DNA from: Owenia fusiformis
Taxonomy: Eukaryota > Annelida > Polychaeta > Sabellida > Oweniidae
DNA length: 64,000 nucleotides
Reading direction: 5' to 3'
Assembly: GCA_903813345.2 (NCBI GenBank)
Contig: CAIIXF020000001.1
Coordinates: 38,535,366-38,599,365 of the forward strand
The position numbers and the translations under genes were made by a program. The stretch's first letter is position 1; the number at the start of each line of letters is the position of its first letter. Below the pieces are notes generated by a model. That model was not told the origin of the DNA and did not search any database. It saw only the letters and a list, made by a program, of their open reading frames with translations. Positions 1 to 12,486 of this stretch are shown piece by piece.

Positions 1-39
1 AGGTAAGCACATTGCCAAATAGTATATCAGAGTCTTACT

Positions 40-260
40 TTAAAATCCATAATATCCCTCGAAATAAACGCCCACTGGCATGGGAGAGCTATTTCCCCTC
101 TTAATAAACGTCCATCCCCTTTGGAAAAATATTCCTTCTTTCTCAATAAAGGCCCATGGGTGTTTATTAAAAATTCTTTAAAAAAACACCATGTGCAAAA
201 TAAATGCCCATGGGCCTATTCGCGAGAAACTCCCTGTAGGATCAAACAGATAAGCCATGT
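40..260. repeat. degenerate AATAAACGCCCATGGG-like low-complexity tract
   Basis: The stretch repeatedly shows AATAAA or AATAAAC followed by GCCCA, GTCCA or CCCATGGG, at roughly 47, 103, 145 and 201, with palindromic CCCATGGG at several points. No open frame here resembles a protein. It looks like a decayed short-period tandem repeat or the edge of an element. The region from 260 to 584 shows nothing else I recognise and is taken as intron of the PR-domain gene. Confidence 0.4.
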
Positions 261-584
261 AATATATACCATGGGTCATTCAATTAGCTTTGATAAGATA
301 TAATATTATGTGACTTATCTTCAATGTTGTAGAAATAATGACCGTTTTTGATTGTGATGTTCACAAGAACAGATTTTACAATCTTAAAATGAAGAAATTC
401 ATGAAAAAGGATGTTCAATATGTCTGCCTCTATCTGTGAAAACAGATCTCTGACTGAAACTAAAAGAAATGTTCTGAACAAAACATATTTTAAAATCGTG
501 ACAGCTATTTTTTTATTTTTAACTCATTTATTTACTAGTACCCTCAAATCGTCTCTATCCTTGTTGGACATTTTGTATTTGCAG

Positions 585-3500
585 ATCTTCTCAGCAAAGA
601 ACATCTTCACATATTTAGACAACACTGATGAAACAAAATGTAACTGGATGATGTTTGTGCGCCCAGCTACATGCTTTACTGAACAAAATATGGTTGCCTA
701 TCAATACAAAGAGCATGTCTATTTCACAACTACGCGGGTCAGTATTCTTTTATTAGAAGTCATTATGTATTACTACCTTTTATTATTACCTTTTGTTTGT
801 AATTATGTTTGTTTTGAAAAATTAGAAATATGAGTAGTGATGCAGTGCAATTATATTGTTCACAATCATATTATCCCCACCGAACGAAGTTCGAGGGGGA
901 TATAGAAAAGCCGTCCATCCATCCGTAACTAACATCACAATCAAATCAAGACAAAGAAAGAAGACAATGAATGAAGACACTGATGCAGCAGCAACAAATG
1001 GCGTCCGTTTGTCCATCTGTCCGGGTAATAACTCAAATACTGTTTGACGGCTTTAATTAAAATTTTATATGTTGATGCCTTAGGAAACTGTAGCTCTGTT
1101 TGAGAAAGATCTTTCAAGATGGTGACTGAATTTTGAAATTGCTGCCATTTTCTGTGAAAAACTTAATCTTTGATAACTCAAATGCGGAACGAATTTGGTT
1201 CAAATTTTATATGCTGATGCCTAGGACACAGTAGCTCTGTTCGAAAAAGAATTTTCAAGATGGCAGCAGAATTTCAAAATGGCTGCCATTTTTCATAAAA
1301 TTTTATATGTTGATGCCTTAGGGGACAAATTAGCTCTGCTCAAGAAGGAATTTTCAAGATGGTGTTAAAATTTCAAAATGGCTGCCATTTTTCTTTGATA
1401 ACTCAAATATCAGAGGATGGATTTGGTTCAAATTTTATATATTAATATATCTTGAAGAAGAAATTTTCAAGATTGTCTCTAATTATCATGTTTTTGTTCG
1501 GTGGGATTTGCTACTCCTTTGAGTTGCTGTTTTTCTAGTATTATATTGTGGCTTATATAACTTTTATTGACATCTTGTATCATAACATGATTACATTAGT
1601 CATAACTATGAAAAAAACTAAATATCTAAACTACAAATACTAACTAAGGCAAAAGTACAAAAATATATACGAGATATACAAAAACCCAAAATAAAGGTAG
1701 TATACATCATGATGAAAGGACAAGGTTACAAGGTTACATTTAAAGTGTGGTGCACATACCCTGCATTCTGACTACAAATTCTTAAATGAATGATAAATGA
1801 ATTTTCCAAAGTGTCTTTGTAATGTTAAGTTTTTACTTGAAATGAGATTGACAAATAAATCTTCACTATAGAGGTCAAAGTTACTTAGAATTTCACGAGC
1901 CTTAGTGTACAATAATTGTCTATGCTCATCATTCTTTGTACAAGTTAAAAGGAAATGACATTCATCCTCTATATGTTTACAGGTATTGCATAATCTTTCC
2001 TCTCTAGGTTTTGGTTTTGGCTTTGCATGTCTTCCAGTCTCAATCGCCAATCGATGAGAACTCATTCGAAATCTACTTATCGCCAATCTATACTTTTTAT
2101 TATCTAATTTCAAATATAATTCAATTCTAAAATCTTTTTTGAACAATTTATACGTTCTCAGTATAGGATAAATGTTCAAATCATTTTTCCATTTTTCTAC
2201 AAATAATACCTTCAACTTCTTTTCTACCATGCTCACTAGATTGTCAGTATTCAGATTTTGGTCATTCCAATAATCCAATAAATCACATTTTCTGAGTATA
2301 TCATAGACCTTGCTAGACCAACTTTTGAATCCTAACTCTTGAATATCTCTATCATATAAATAGGCTTGGTTTAATACACTTGATTATAATGCTGTTTTGC
2401 AAAGCCACAACATGTGTATTATATATATGTTATATTTATATCTTTTTTCAGAAATAAATCAGTTATAGGAAATATATTTATTAGACATGCAATCTAATTT
2501 TATAAATATAATAGATTTAAAATGGATTTTGTGTGGATCAGTATGGACCAGAAGACAAGTAAAAGTACAGTACAGTACAGTACAGTACAGTACAGTACAG
2601 TACAGTACAGTACAGTACAGTACAGTACAGTACAGTACAGTACTTTATCATCCCACTGAGGTCTGGTAGGGTTATAGAGAAGCTGTCCATCTGTCCATCC
2701 ATCTGTCTATTTGTTCATTCAAAGACCCATTCACAGTTTGTTTCAAATTTAATAGACTTATGCATTATGGGCATAGGACATACATTCAAGAAACATTGAG
2801 CCAATTTGCAATCTTGGTTTGTTGCATTACAGGCATTCAAATATGCTTTTTAAATTATACATTTTAGCCTATTGCTCCAGAAGAGGAACTAAAAATCTGG
2901 TATGCAGGGAACTATGCCCCACTTATGGGGGCAACACTTTTGAATGCAAGGACTCCTGACACTAAAATGTCCTCAGCTGAGGAGCTTTCTGCAACAAAAT
3001 GTGACAGGGTTGAAGCTGCTGAGAATGAGAATGATAAACAGAAACCTGCTCATGGTATTCCTGATCCAGTTTCTAAAGGTAAGGATAAGCCTCATACAGG
3101 GAATGAGCAGGAACATCCTGTACACATGTATACTGAACACAATTATATTAATCATTTCTCAACAAAATGTGAAAATATTTATGATTGTATATATAGGGGT
3201 TTCACATGATGATTTTGAAGTGTTAATAGTTTAGTCGTTATTTTCCACTTCCCACATTTGCTTATTAGCATTTAGCACCCCTGAATAGCCTGACAATCTG
3301 ACTATACCATAGTCAGGCTATTCCGGTGTGATTAGGTTAACGAATCATCTTGCAAATTTATGTTGGTAATTTAACAGCTCAATATCAATACCAGAAATAA
3401 TGTTTCTCTTATTTTTCTTTATAAGGTCCACAAGAGTTGACTGAGAAAGCAACTGAGGTTGTCACTCAAGATACCGATGATAATGCATCTTCTAGTAAAG

Positions 3501-5561
3501 ACCATTCTTACTCCCAAGCACATAGTAAGTGCATGCACATAATTGTGTCAATGGTGCATTTATTCTGTCATTCGAGGTCTCTAAAGTTCCTGTAGTAAAA
3601 CCCACCATGAACAAATGTATTCTTGAATATTGTGGATTTGGAAAGTTTGCCAAAAATTAAGTATTCACTAAAATTCCTGAGAATTGCGTGTATGAATTAT
3701 AATATATGTAGAGGCCTAATAGGGGCCAATTGTATGTAAATTACATGTATATCAGTGGACAGTTATCCTTCAATCTTCCAAATTAAATATGCAGCAAAAT
3801 TGTGAACAATGTAATGGCCAAAAAACAAACAAATTAAATCGGGTCAAATTAACGCCAAATATCATTACAATTTTCCTGAAATTGTAATGCTCTTTTTCAT
3901 TTTTTGCAGGTGTTAAAAAGTCTAAGATTAAGAGGAAGAAACAGGAGAAGAAAGAAGCTGCAGATAACTGGGTGTGCTCAGCCTGCTATAAATATTTCAC
4001 TGAATTTGAACATTTAGAAAAACATAAATGTTGCATTAAACGATTGAAAAAATCAACAAGGACTAAATTGACTTGGAAACGACCCCTCGTATTGAATTCA
4101 AATATAGATATCTCTGACATTGAACTTGTGATAGACTTGGATCCCCCAGAACCAGCTACTACAAAAGCAGTAGCAAGCTCTCAAAAAAACTCATCCTCGA
4201 AATCAAAAGTTCAAAAGAAAACTCCAGTGAAGGTGAAATCTAAGCCTATTCCTAAAGACACTGAACTCATGAAATGTCAATTCTGTGGAAAAGCATTTCA
4301 GGGAAAGACAAACTATGATGAACATATAATGACTCACACTGGAAGAAAACCATATAAGTGTTTGTTCACAAACTGCAGTAAAACATTTATTAATCGCTAT
4401 AAACAGCAGAGACATCTTTTGACACATGGAGCTGTGAGACCATTCTCATGTATTTACTGTGATAAATCATTCACGCGAAAAGACCACTTAAAGGGTCATA
4501 TGAGGACACACGAACCTGATAGGTGCTCTCAAAAGTGCCATCTATGTGATAAGGAGTACACTGGAGATTTTACATTCAGAGCCCATATGGCAATACATTA
4601 TGCAGAAGCGGGAGAATTAACATGTAGCATTTGCAAAAAGGACTTCGAATCAAAAGAGAAACTTTTGTTCCATATCAATGTCCATAAAGGAGCACGATCT
4701 ACAAAAGGAATCATGGACAAGAAACAAAAATGTCCAGAATGTGATAAACGGTTCTTCACTTTAAAGGATGTTCGTCGACATATGATTGTTCACACAAAAG
4801 AAAGAGATTTCATATGTGAGATTTGCTCAGGGAGGTTTGGTAGGAAAGACCATCTTGTGCGACACTTAGCGAAATACCATGCAAGCTCCAGAGTTGGGAC
4901 TATAGTCAAGACTGACTCTGTGCAGGAGCCATTGATTACAGTACCCCTGTTACGTGATGAAAAACAAGTGCAAGAAGCAGTAGCATCTGGAGCTCTGGCC
5001 ACTGCTATATCTAAAGTAATGCATAACCAAAAGCAGATAGGCTCTGTAGGGGCCTTGCAGAATGTGAACTATATTCCTGTGCCCCAGGGTCAGGATCTTC
5101 AAGGATTGGCTGTTACAATAAGTAGCAGTTCAGCTTCAGTCACTCCAACTGTTACTTACTCTGTGCTTACTCAGCAGCTTACCTCACCAAGTTACACAGC
5201 CCCTGGGACAAGCCCTACCCCAACAGTCAGTCTATTTGAGCACAACTACAACCGCCATAGTTCACTTGCCAAACTTACAGACACCGCTGTAGAGATCAAA
5301 CCACTTGGAACTACAGAGCACAATTATAGCTCAAGAATTGATTTTGATAATGTGGAAGGTGAAGCAGTGAAGGATGGTATGCCAGATTCTAGTATGAGCA
5401 CTGTTTACATGGATGTGCTGAAGGCACTTGGTAACATGGCCAGTGTTAGACATAATCCAATGCTATCTTCTGCTGCAGTAGGGAGTCATGTGCCAGAGCC
5501 ATCATCTCCATCCCTTACTGGAAACACATTGCCAAACTTTGGACAGGCCTTCCATAATTAG
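585..5561 (+). CDS. PR/SET-domain protein with PLAG-type C2H2 zinc fingers (3' four exons)
   Basis: Exons are 585-737, 2868-3078, 3426-3524 and 3910-5561. All have AG/GT borders and matching phases, giving 704 codons plus the TAG at 5559-5561. Exons 1-2 encode the C-terminal half of a PR (SET-related) domain: [25 protein letters not shown], then across the splice [13 protein letters not shown]. This is the PRDM10/PRDM15 style, in which a lone [10 protein letters not shown] zinc knuckle follows, as it does here at the start of exon 4. Exon 4 then encodes a basic Ser/Lys-rich stretch and seven C2H2 fingers at about residues 103-305 of that exon. Their sequence ([52 protein letters not shown]) is that of PLAG1/PLAGL2 fingers. 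The C-terminal 220 residues are Ser/Thr/Gln-rich and could activate transcription. The start codon and the N-terminal PR half lie upstream of the window. Nuclear DNA-binding regulator is inferred. The gene is certain; the PRDM subfamily name is not. Confidence 0.88.
873..1536 (+). repeat. CCGAACGAAGTTCG-family interspersed element, diverged copy
   Basis: It begins ATCCCCACCGAACGAAGTTC and ends near GTTCGGTGGGAT, so the ends are inverted. The first block has CCATCCATCCG runs and CCGGGTAATAACTCAAATAC. The body repeats a unit with TTTTATATGTTGATGCC, TTTCAAGATGG and ATGGCTGCCATTTT about four times. The same plan is seen at 36431-37772 and 48272-49131. No transposase ORF is present, so it is non-autonomous. 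Confidence 0.75.
1772..2278 (-). pseudogene. C-terminal fragment of a non-LTR retrotransposon polyprotein
   Basis: The open frame of 168 codons reads through [17 protein letters not shown], then [19 protein letters not shown], a CxxC...H....C zinc knuckle. This is the tail found downstream of reverse transcriptase in many invertebrate LINE-like elements; that is family knowledge, not a search result. Reverse transcriptase and endonuclease domains are absent, so the copy is 5'-truncated. It lies antisense in the first PR-gene intron. Weak similar-frame sequence continues to about 2390. Confidence 0.7.
2564..2643. repeat. (AGTAC)n microsatellite, 16 units
   Basis: This is a perfect pentanucleotide array of 80 bp inside the first visible PR-gene intron. 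It is likely polymorphic in length. Confidence 0.97.
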
Positions 5562-5603
5562 CAATTCTGAACACCCCATTGCATAGTGGGCTGTTTTTGG
5601 TGG

Positions 5604-6298
5604 AAAGGATAGGTATCGATATGGTGAACTGAATTCAACAATGTTTTTCTCTTAAACCAATTATTGAAAATATTCTGTAAAAAACACTGTCCTTTATGTA
5701 ATGTTGACTGATTGGCAACAATTTTATGCAGAAATTATTCATATATATTTGATATATCTGTTTTTGTTAACATTTTTTGTTTTTTGTTCCTTTCTACCAA
5801 TTCTTGAGAATGAAATAAAATTTCTTTCCGAACATTGTTGGAACAAAATAGCATAACATTTTCTTAGACCTCTCAATATTATACTTATACAGTTTCAAAG
5901 GAAATTTTGGTTGATTTTACAAAAAGTATGCAAAATCACCCAAAATAGATTAAAATTAAGATAAACCTTTTATTTTATTAACAAGATACTTTTTTAAAAT
6001 CAACCAAACTTTCCTTTGTACAATTACAATATTGAGAGACCTAAACACGTTGTGTTTATGTCGTTTTGTTCCAATGAGGTTCGGATAGATATTTCATTTC
6101 ATTCTGAACATATGATACCAAGAACGAAAGAAGTGTCTGATGTGATTTTAAAACAATAAAGAAAAAAGTATATATATATATATTTCAAATTATAATGTTA
6201 CCGTCCAAAAGATGACCATTAAATTGACAATGTGTAAGATTTTCAGAATGTCTTGATGACTGGTTTAAACGCGTTCACCATATCGATACCACTCCTTT
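5604..6298. mobile_element. ~690-bp foldback element, copy 1 (AAAGGA..GGTATCGATATGG termini)
   Basis: The left end AAAGGATAGGTATCGATATGG is matched in reverse complement by the right end CCATATCGATACCACTCCTTT. The arms run toward a centre near 5950: CTCTCAATATT at 5869 pairs with AATATTGAGAG near 6030, and AACATTGTTGGAACAAAAT mirrors ATTTTGTTCCAATGAGGTT-like sequence. It starts about 40 bp after the PR-gene stop codon, so it forms most of the 3' UTR. A second full copy is at 26290-26976, with fragments near 52808 and 55905. No coding capacity. Confidence 0.85.
5814..5819 (+). terminator. candidate poly(A) signal AATAAA for the PR-domain gene
   Basis: This is the first AATAAA after the stop at 5561, about 250 bp downstream. 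It lies inside the foldback element, so the transposon may supply the 3' end of the transcript. That is an inference from position only. Confidence 0.4.
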
Positions 6299-7222
6299 AA
6301 AGTCCCCATCTAAAGTTTAAACAACTTTGGCTTATATTGTAGTCTTACCCAATGTTATCAAAGTGTGATATGTGAAACTTTTTATTTAAATTCCAAAAAG
6401 TGGTTTTTGATAGACTTTTTGTTCCAAAATTTGTGAATTTAATTAAAACTAACTTTTAGAAGTCACACATATATTTTAATTAGCCACAATTTATACCAAT
6501 GCATAGCATTCAGCGTCCCATGTTTTTTGCCGAAAAAATTAAGAAAATCGGTTCATAAATAAGCGAGAAATGAACTCATCAGTGCATGAAAATGGTTCCG
6601 AGGAAAAATGCATTTCAAAATTTTAGTTCTCATAGAAACCAACGGTACAATGATATCTAAAACATAATATATTCTTCCTTTTAACCTGGTTAGACAATTA
6701 GCATTGGTTTATTATTGAAGTCTAGGGTATTTAGAAATGATTGACATCGAAAAAAAATTTCAATTTTTTTCAAAAAGTTTTTGCTACCTTAGTGACATCA
6801 CTAATGTTGCAAAATATTTTTGATATGCTAAAACATGGAAGTGGCCCATTAAATATGGCATTTTATTATTGAAATAGAGTGTCCTTTATTCAATCTTTAC
6901 ATTGGTGTTTAAAAGATAATCTTTTTTGAAATACATTAAGAAATATTTGATGATTAAAAAATTTCAACTTTTTTTGAAAAATGGCGGGAAATTTGAATAT
7001 TTGAGAAATGAAATGCTCACAACTTTTTTTTCAAAATTTTTTTTCGAAAAATCTCTAAAATAGCTTTTTAAGTCATGACAAATAGTAAATGAATGATAAA
7101 AAAAATATTTTCAAACTTTAGACAGGGACTTTACGTATCTAAAAGAATAGTTATATATACATTCACAATCCAATCAATGAATTTATCGTAAATGTGCAAA
7201 TGAGTAATTAATTTGTAATAGG
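6299..7222. other. gene-less AT-rich spacer
   Basis: No exon, tRNA or clear repeat boundary is visible. The sequence is A/T-homopolymer-rich. Confidence 0.5.
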
Positions 7223-7498
7223 GATACCATATTCTCTCTAATGAGTGCACAGTATGGTAAGATATTAAGATTCCAGTAAACACACATGCAAAATAAAGAA
7301 GAAAAAAATTATCGCTGATGATCTCTTAATTTGGTATCACTATAGGTTTGTATACTCTCTACAGCTGCTTTTCTGCATTATATATTATCATCAATCGATG
7401 TAATGCATTAAACTTCGTGTTTTCTTGAGACCATATTTAACATGAAAGTGGCATGTGTGCTTATTGATCTGTGCGCTCATTAGAGAGAATACTGTATC
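7223..7498. mobile_element. 276-bp MITE-like inverted-repeat element
   Basis: The left end GATACCATATTCTCTCTAAT followed by GAGTGCACA is inverted at the right end TGTGCGCTCATTAGAGAGAA then TACTGTATC. That makes terminal inverted repeats of about 29 bp with three mismatches. There is no ORF. Confidence 0.75.
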
Positions 7499-8283
7499 TT
7501 ATAAGAAGAATGGACCATGGGTGCTATATAAACTATTGAGGTCTTGCTTCACAATTTTTGCCTAATGTTACCTTTAACATATTATTTATTTTTATTTGAT
7601 CAAAAATAGTAGTTTACACCATTGGTTCAAGCTCCTAGTTTTGGAGAAATTGACTTTTTGTCATCAAAATATCGATTTTTTCACAATATTGAATATGGTA
7701 TAGTGTTCCAAAATGTGATAATGTTGCAATTGATGTTTAGAAGTATCAATGTCACACAGTTTCAGCTTCTCAGGTTTTACAATTTTCTCTTGGCAATAAG
7801 TCAAATTTTGGCCATTTGATCTACCTTTTGCAATGTGACCTATTAATATTATTTAAAAAACGAGTTCTGTATAAGAAATCACCATTTTTGTAATCCATCA
7901 AATGGCGCCATTTTACTTTTGTTGATGCATTGAGTGCATTGAAACTTATTGAAGTGTATTTGAAAATGTTTATCATCCAAGTTTATTGATTAAAGAAATA
8001 AATTGAGTTAAATAATGCACTGAAGTAATCTTTTTATGAATGATTCTTCAAAACTTCTCTCGCAAGAAGTCGACTCTACCCATCCCCCACATCCCGGATC
8101 CCACATACACCATATGGTTGTCATCTTCACTCTTTGATCCTATATTGTGGTCAGTGGAGACATACTTGTTTATTGATTTACTCACTATTTACAGCAGTGG
8201 CATGTGACAATTATCTCTACAAATATACAGAGTGACATAAAAGTGCCACTCTCAAATGGAAAAACTTTTTCAATGATTAGTGA
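7499..8283. other. gene-less spacer
   Basis: Only short chance ORFs are present; the frame at 7622-7819 has no recognisable domain. No RNA gene or repeat boundary is visible. Confidence 0.45.
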
Positions 8284-9100
8284 ATCTTCATGAATTTGTT
8301 TGTGTAGATAGAGTGTTCGATACATGATCAATTGTCATACTTGTATAGCATCAACAACTTTGAGATTTAGAGATATCATGTTTTCTGTCCATGTATATGC
8401 TCTTGGTGAAGTCATCATAAAATGTTCAAAAATACAATTTTCTGAAATTGGAATTTCTGTCTAATAGCCATTAATTTCTGGCATACTACTACATGTAATA
8501 TGTTTCGATCCATGAAATATTATATATCATTACCCATGTTTCTTAATACTCTAGGGGCGGGGAGGAAAATTCTCAATAAATGGTGTATAGTTGGTTTGGC
8601 AGCATTTTCTGTTAGGGGAGAGTCTTGGATGAAATTTCCACCTAGGTGATAGCTTCACAGAGTGGTAGGAAGTTCTTTTTTTTGAGGAGTTAGCCCCCCA
8701 CCCCCCAAAAACACCCCACCCTGGGGAAAAAATTGTTTACACTAAATAACCTTAGATATTTTGATGTTTGTAAGTGACATACATAGATATTATATATATG
8801 AATCACTTGCAGTATAATTGATGCTGATAACTCCTAAAGAATTTGAAAATTAGTACAAAGTATGTACCCCAGGGGGCAAATTCGTGACTCATTTTCTTAC
8901 TATTTTGATTCTAACTTTTCAATTAGATTCTGTAAGAGGTTGGAAAAATTCATGTGAAATGCCTAATAGCAGGGTTAGTAACCCTGAAAGATGCAAAGCC
9001 ATGGAAGAGGTAGGAGCTGAGAAAAAAATTGTTGATTTTTCGAAAAATTTGACATTTTTGACAGCTTGATTTTGTGTATGACTATAGATGACCATTATAA

Positions 9101-9960
9101 TTTCTAGATCCATCCCTCTATAATGATATTTATGGTTTTGCAGTGTGAAACTAAGATGTAAAACATAATTTAGATGGGTTTTAAGGAAGTTAAAGGTTTT
9201 AAACAAGTCCAAAATTTGAAAAATTGTAAATATAAGGTTTCAAATTTACGAATTCCAGGTATAGCCATGGCTGACCCCTATAGTTTCTAGATTCATCCCT
9301 CTATGATGATATTTATAGTTTTATAGTGTGGAACTAAGATGTAAAACATAATTTAGATGGGTTTTAAGGAAGTTAAAGGTTTTAAACATGTCCAAAATTT
9401 GAAAAATTGTTAATATAAGATTTCAAATTTACGAATTCCAGGTATAACCATGGCTGACCCCTATAGGTTCTAGATCCATCCCTCTATGATGATATTTATG
9501 GTTTTATAGTGTGGAACTAAGATGTAAAACATAATTTAGATGGGTTTTAAGGAAGTTAAAGGTTTTAAACAAGTCCAAAATTTGAAAAATCGTAAATATA
9601 AGGTTTCAAATTTTCGAATTCCAGGTATAACCATGGCTGATCCCTATAGGTTCTAGATCCATCCCTCTATGATGATATTTATGGTTTTATAGTGTGGAAC
9701 TAAGATGTAAAACATAGTTTAGATGGGTTTTAAGGAAGTTAAAGGTTTAAACAAGTCCAAAATTTGAAAAATTGTAAATATAAGGTTTCAAATTTATGAA
9801 TTCCAGGTATAGCCATGGCTGACCCCTATAGTTTCTAAATCCATCCCTCTTTGGTGATATTTATGGTTTTGTAATATGGAACTAAAGATGTAGAACATAA
9901 TTTAGATGGGTTTTAAGGAAGTTAAAGATTTTAAACATGAAACATATATTTTTAGAGTGC
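9101..9960 (+). repeat. tandem array of ~182-bp satellite, left arm (about 5 units)
   Basis: Units start at TTCTAGATCCATCCCTCTAT-like sequence at about 9101, 9284, 9467, 9650 and 9831, and each contains GATGGGTTTTAAGGAAGTTA and GAATTCCAGGTATAGCCATG. Divergence between units is a few percent; the last unit is degenerate. Confidence 0.9.
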
Positions 9961-10056
9961 GAAACCAAGAAGTAAAACATACCGAAGATGAATTTTAAGG
10001 AAGTTTAAGAATTTTAACAAGTGCAATGTTTGAAAAATTGAGAAATATCAGGTCTC

Positions 10057-10715
10057 AAAGGAGCACGGAAAGTATCGCAACATATTTCAGACAGTCATAT
10101 GTTAGATTTTGTCTGTTTCCTGAGGATCTAAGCAGGTGCATATGATAGGCCATTGCATAACCTACGGGAAAAGAACTCTTAGAGATGATAAAATAGTTTG
10201 GACTTTGAGACAGCGAAGGTGCAAACAATCCACCCACATGTTTTTTCGGAAATGTTGTCCTGATTTTCAAGCCCTTTTACCCCTGCTTTTTCAATTTTTG
10301 TTGCATCAATATGTTGCGTTTTGAGACATAGTTTACCCATAAAAAGGAATAATAAATTTCTTTTAGATAAAGCAGAAAACAATATTTTCCTGTTATTTTC
10401 CCATAGGGAAAACTCATGTGCTCCATTACTTTCAGCTTAATTTTGGTCAACCATATTTGATATCTTTTAAACCCCTGATGGAATGCATTATTTCTATAAA
10501 GGGGTTAACTGTGTGTCAAAACACAACATATTGATGCATGTGGGTGGGTTGTTTGCACCCTGTCTCAAATAGAAATTATTTTATCATCTCTATGAGTGCT
10601 TTTCCTGGAGGAAATGCATTGGCCTAACATATGCACCTCCTCAAATCCTCAGAAAATAGCAAAAATCCAACATGTGACTGTCCTAAATCTGATGCGATAC
10701 TTTCAGTCCTCCTTT
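10057..10715. mobile_element. nested ~660-bp foldback inside the 7-kb palindrome
   Basis: Left-arm AAAGGAGCACGGAAAGTATC is mirrored by GATACTTTCAGTCCTCCTTT at the right end. GTGCAAACAATCCACCCACATG-like sequence near 10220 pairs with GTGGGTGGGTTGTTTGCACC near 10540. The fold centre is near 10390. ORFs here occur on both strands as mirror images and are not genes. Confidence 0.85.
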
Positions 10716-11842
10716 ACGATTTCAGGTATTGCCTTGGATGTCTCTCTTTTTGAATGTATGACTTTTTAGCCTAGAAATTAGATGTTGAAAATATTGTGGT
10801 CAGGTTTGATCCATGTTACAAGTATTGTTAAAAGAAAAATCATTAGAGTTGAGGACCTTATCCTAGAGTTCCTAAGGGGGTGAGAGGTTAATAAATCCCC
10901 CCCCCCTAAAGTGTAACTGCTCTTAGGGAAATCGTATACAGTGTGGTAATTGATTGATTAAATGGATTATAACTAATTAATTATTATTTGATGATATTTA
11001 TTATGTGATATAGCATTTTTACTTTTTCACATCAAAATGTTCGATGTAATGTTCTACATTGTCAAAATACATAAAGACATGGTTAATTAAAAGAAACATG
11101 ATTTCTCTATATTTTGTTATGCCCATACTGTAATTAAGCAATGATCATCTCCTAATACAAAATATTATTATAAATTATCAAATTATAATACTACACTCCC
11201 AATAAAACAACTTGTCATCAGGCAACAGTAATTATTTGGGAAAATAAGGATTATAAGGATCATACCCCGCTGGGCCTAGAAACTCCCGTTAGTGCAATGA
11301 GATTAGGAACTCCAGGATAAAAGGGTCTTGTCACACTAAAATCTTCATGTAGATCAAAAAGTATACTATGGTGATATATATGATCAATATGTTTCAAACA
11401 AACAGACATTGTAGAAAATGTCTACATACTGACTTTGCAGATGACATTTTCTAGCAGTAGAAGAATTTTTTACATTTATTGAAATGATAGTCATAAAATT
11501 AGAAAATCAGCGTCATTTGATGCAAATTACTGCAGTCCCACATGTTCTCCTGCTGAATGTAAACAGAGTGAATAAGTTTAAAATCAGCCTCTTCAAGAGT
11601 GGAATTTAACAGGGGATTTCAGTTATCATTTTCACAGATATTTGAGTTCTCTCCAATAGTTCTACTAAAACAATCTTGACATTTGGCACACTTTTAGAAT
11701 GCTGCTTTATTGAATTTCTTTGTAATCTTTGAAAATTTGTATTATATGACTTGGCCTAAGGGTATTCATATTTTTAGGTAATGGTGTAATTTCTTCTTTG
11801 AATTAAAGTTCAGTAGGGGAAGCATCCATTCTTCGCATTCTT

Positions 11843-12043
11843 TCAGAATCCTTTACTGATGGAGTCTACTATGAAATCTATTCTTTGGGCTCCTTTACTA
11901 GATTTGATGGAGTAGTCAGATATAGCTTTCCAAAATTCTCCAAATTTCAACATATAAGTTAATCTTAATTTTCCTTTTGTCATAGCCATTGCATCGATCA
12001 CGAAAGTTTTATCAGTTTGTGGTATGGTTACATCGATCTCCAT
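11843..12043 (-). pseudogene. 66-codon ORF remnant of unrecognised repeat-encoded protein
   Basis: The frame includes KTFVIDAMAMTKGK, FGEFWKAISDY and RIDFIVDS. I recall similar spacing (VIDAMA, then FGE, then RIDFVFD) in uncharacterised proteins of marine invertebrates that may derive from mobile elements. This is only a weak memory match. It lies in the centre of the 7-kb foldback and lacks flanking exons I can recognise. Confidence 0.3.
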
Positions 12044-12486
12044 TTCAAACCCCTTTTTATTAAGTTCTGATTTTACAGATAAGATAGATGATCATTGTCA
12101 AACGAACTGTTTGTATCCATATAAGATCATAGTTTATTCAATACTCCATATAACTGCATTCCAATTTACTACTCTCATAAACCCAAGGTCAATTTTAGAT
12201 TCTAGAGAAAGTAATGAAACCAATAAGCTGATCAATAACATTGACTAAAAATCTATAAATAGCATCATAGGGAATAGCATGCCAAGTGCTTGTATTTGAA
12301 TTTATGTGGATTACTCATTTGGTAGACACCTTTATCAAATCTTAAAGTGTTGTTGATTTTCAAGTTGTACAAGCAAAGTGTCATGGGTGCTTTCTTTTCC
12401 TGACATTGTATTAACATTGTGGTAAAAATTATCAAATGCACCTAGTACAGTAGTTCTAGTTCATCATCTTGTATAAATGGTAACTG

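Larger units (their letters stand above)
738..2867 (+). other. intron of PR-domain gene filled with repeats
   Basis: This intron has a GTCAGT donor at 738 and a TTTTAG acceptor at 2862-2867 and lies between the two PR-domain coding exons in phase 0. It contains a CGAACGAAGTTCG-family element, an antisense non-LTR retrotransposon fragment and a pentanucleotide microsatellite, each listed separately. I see no coding exon inside it. Confidence 0.75.

Noticed and set aside
8919-10382. Several 60-100-codon ORFs in the 182-bp satellite and nested foldback
   Set aside because: They recur in each unit or in mirror image in the opposite arm and have no recognisable domain.
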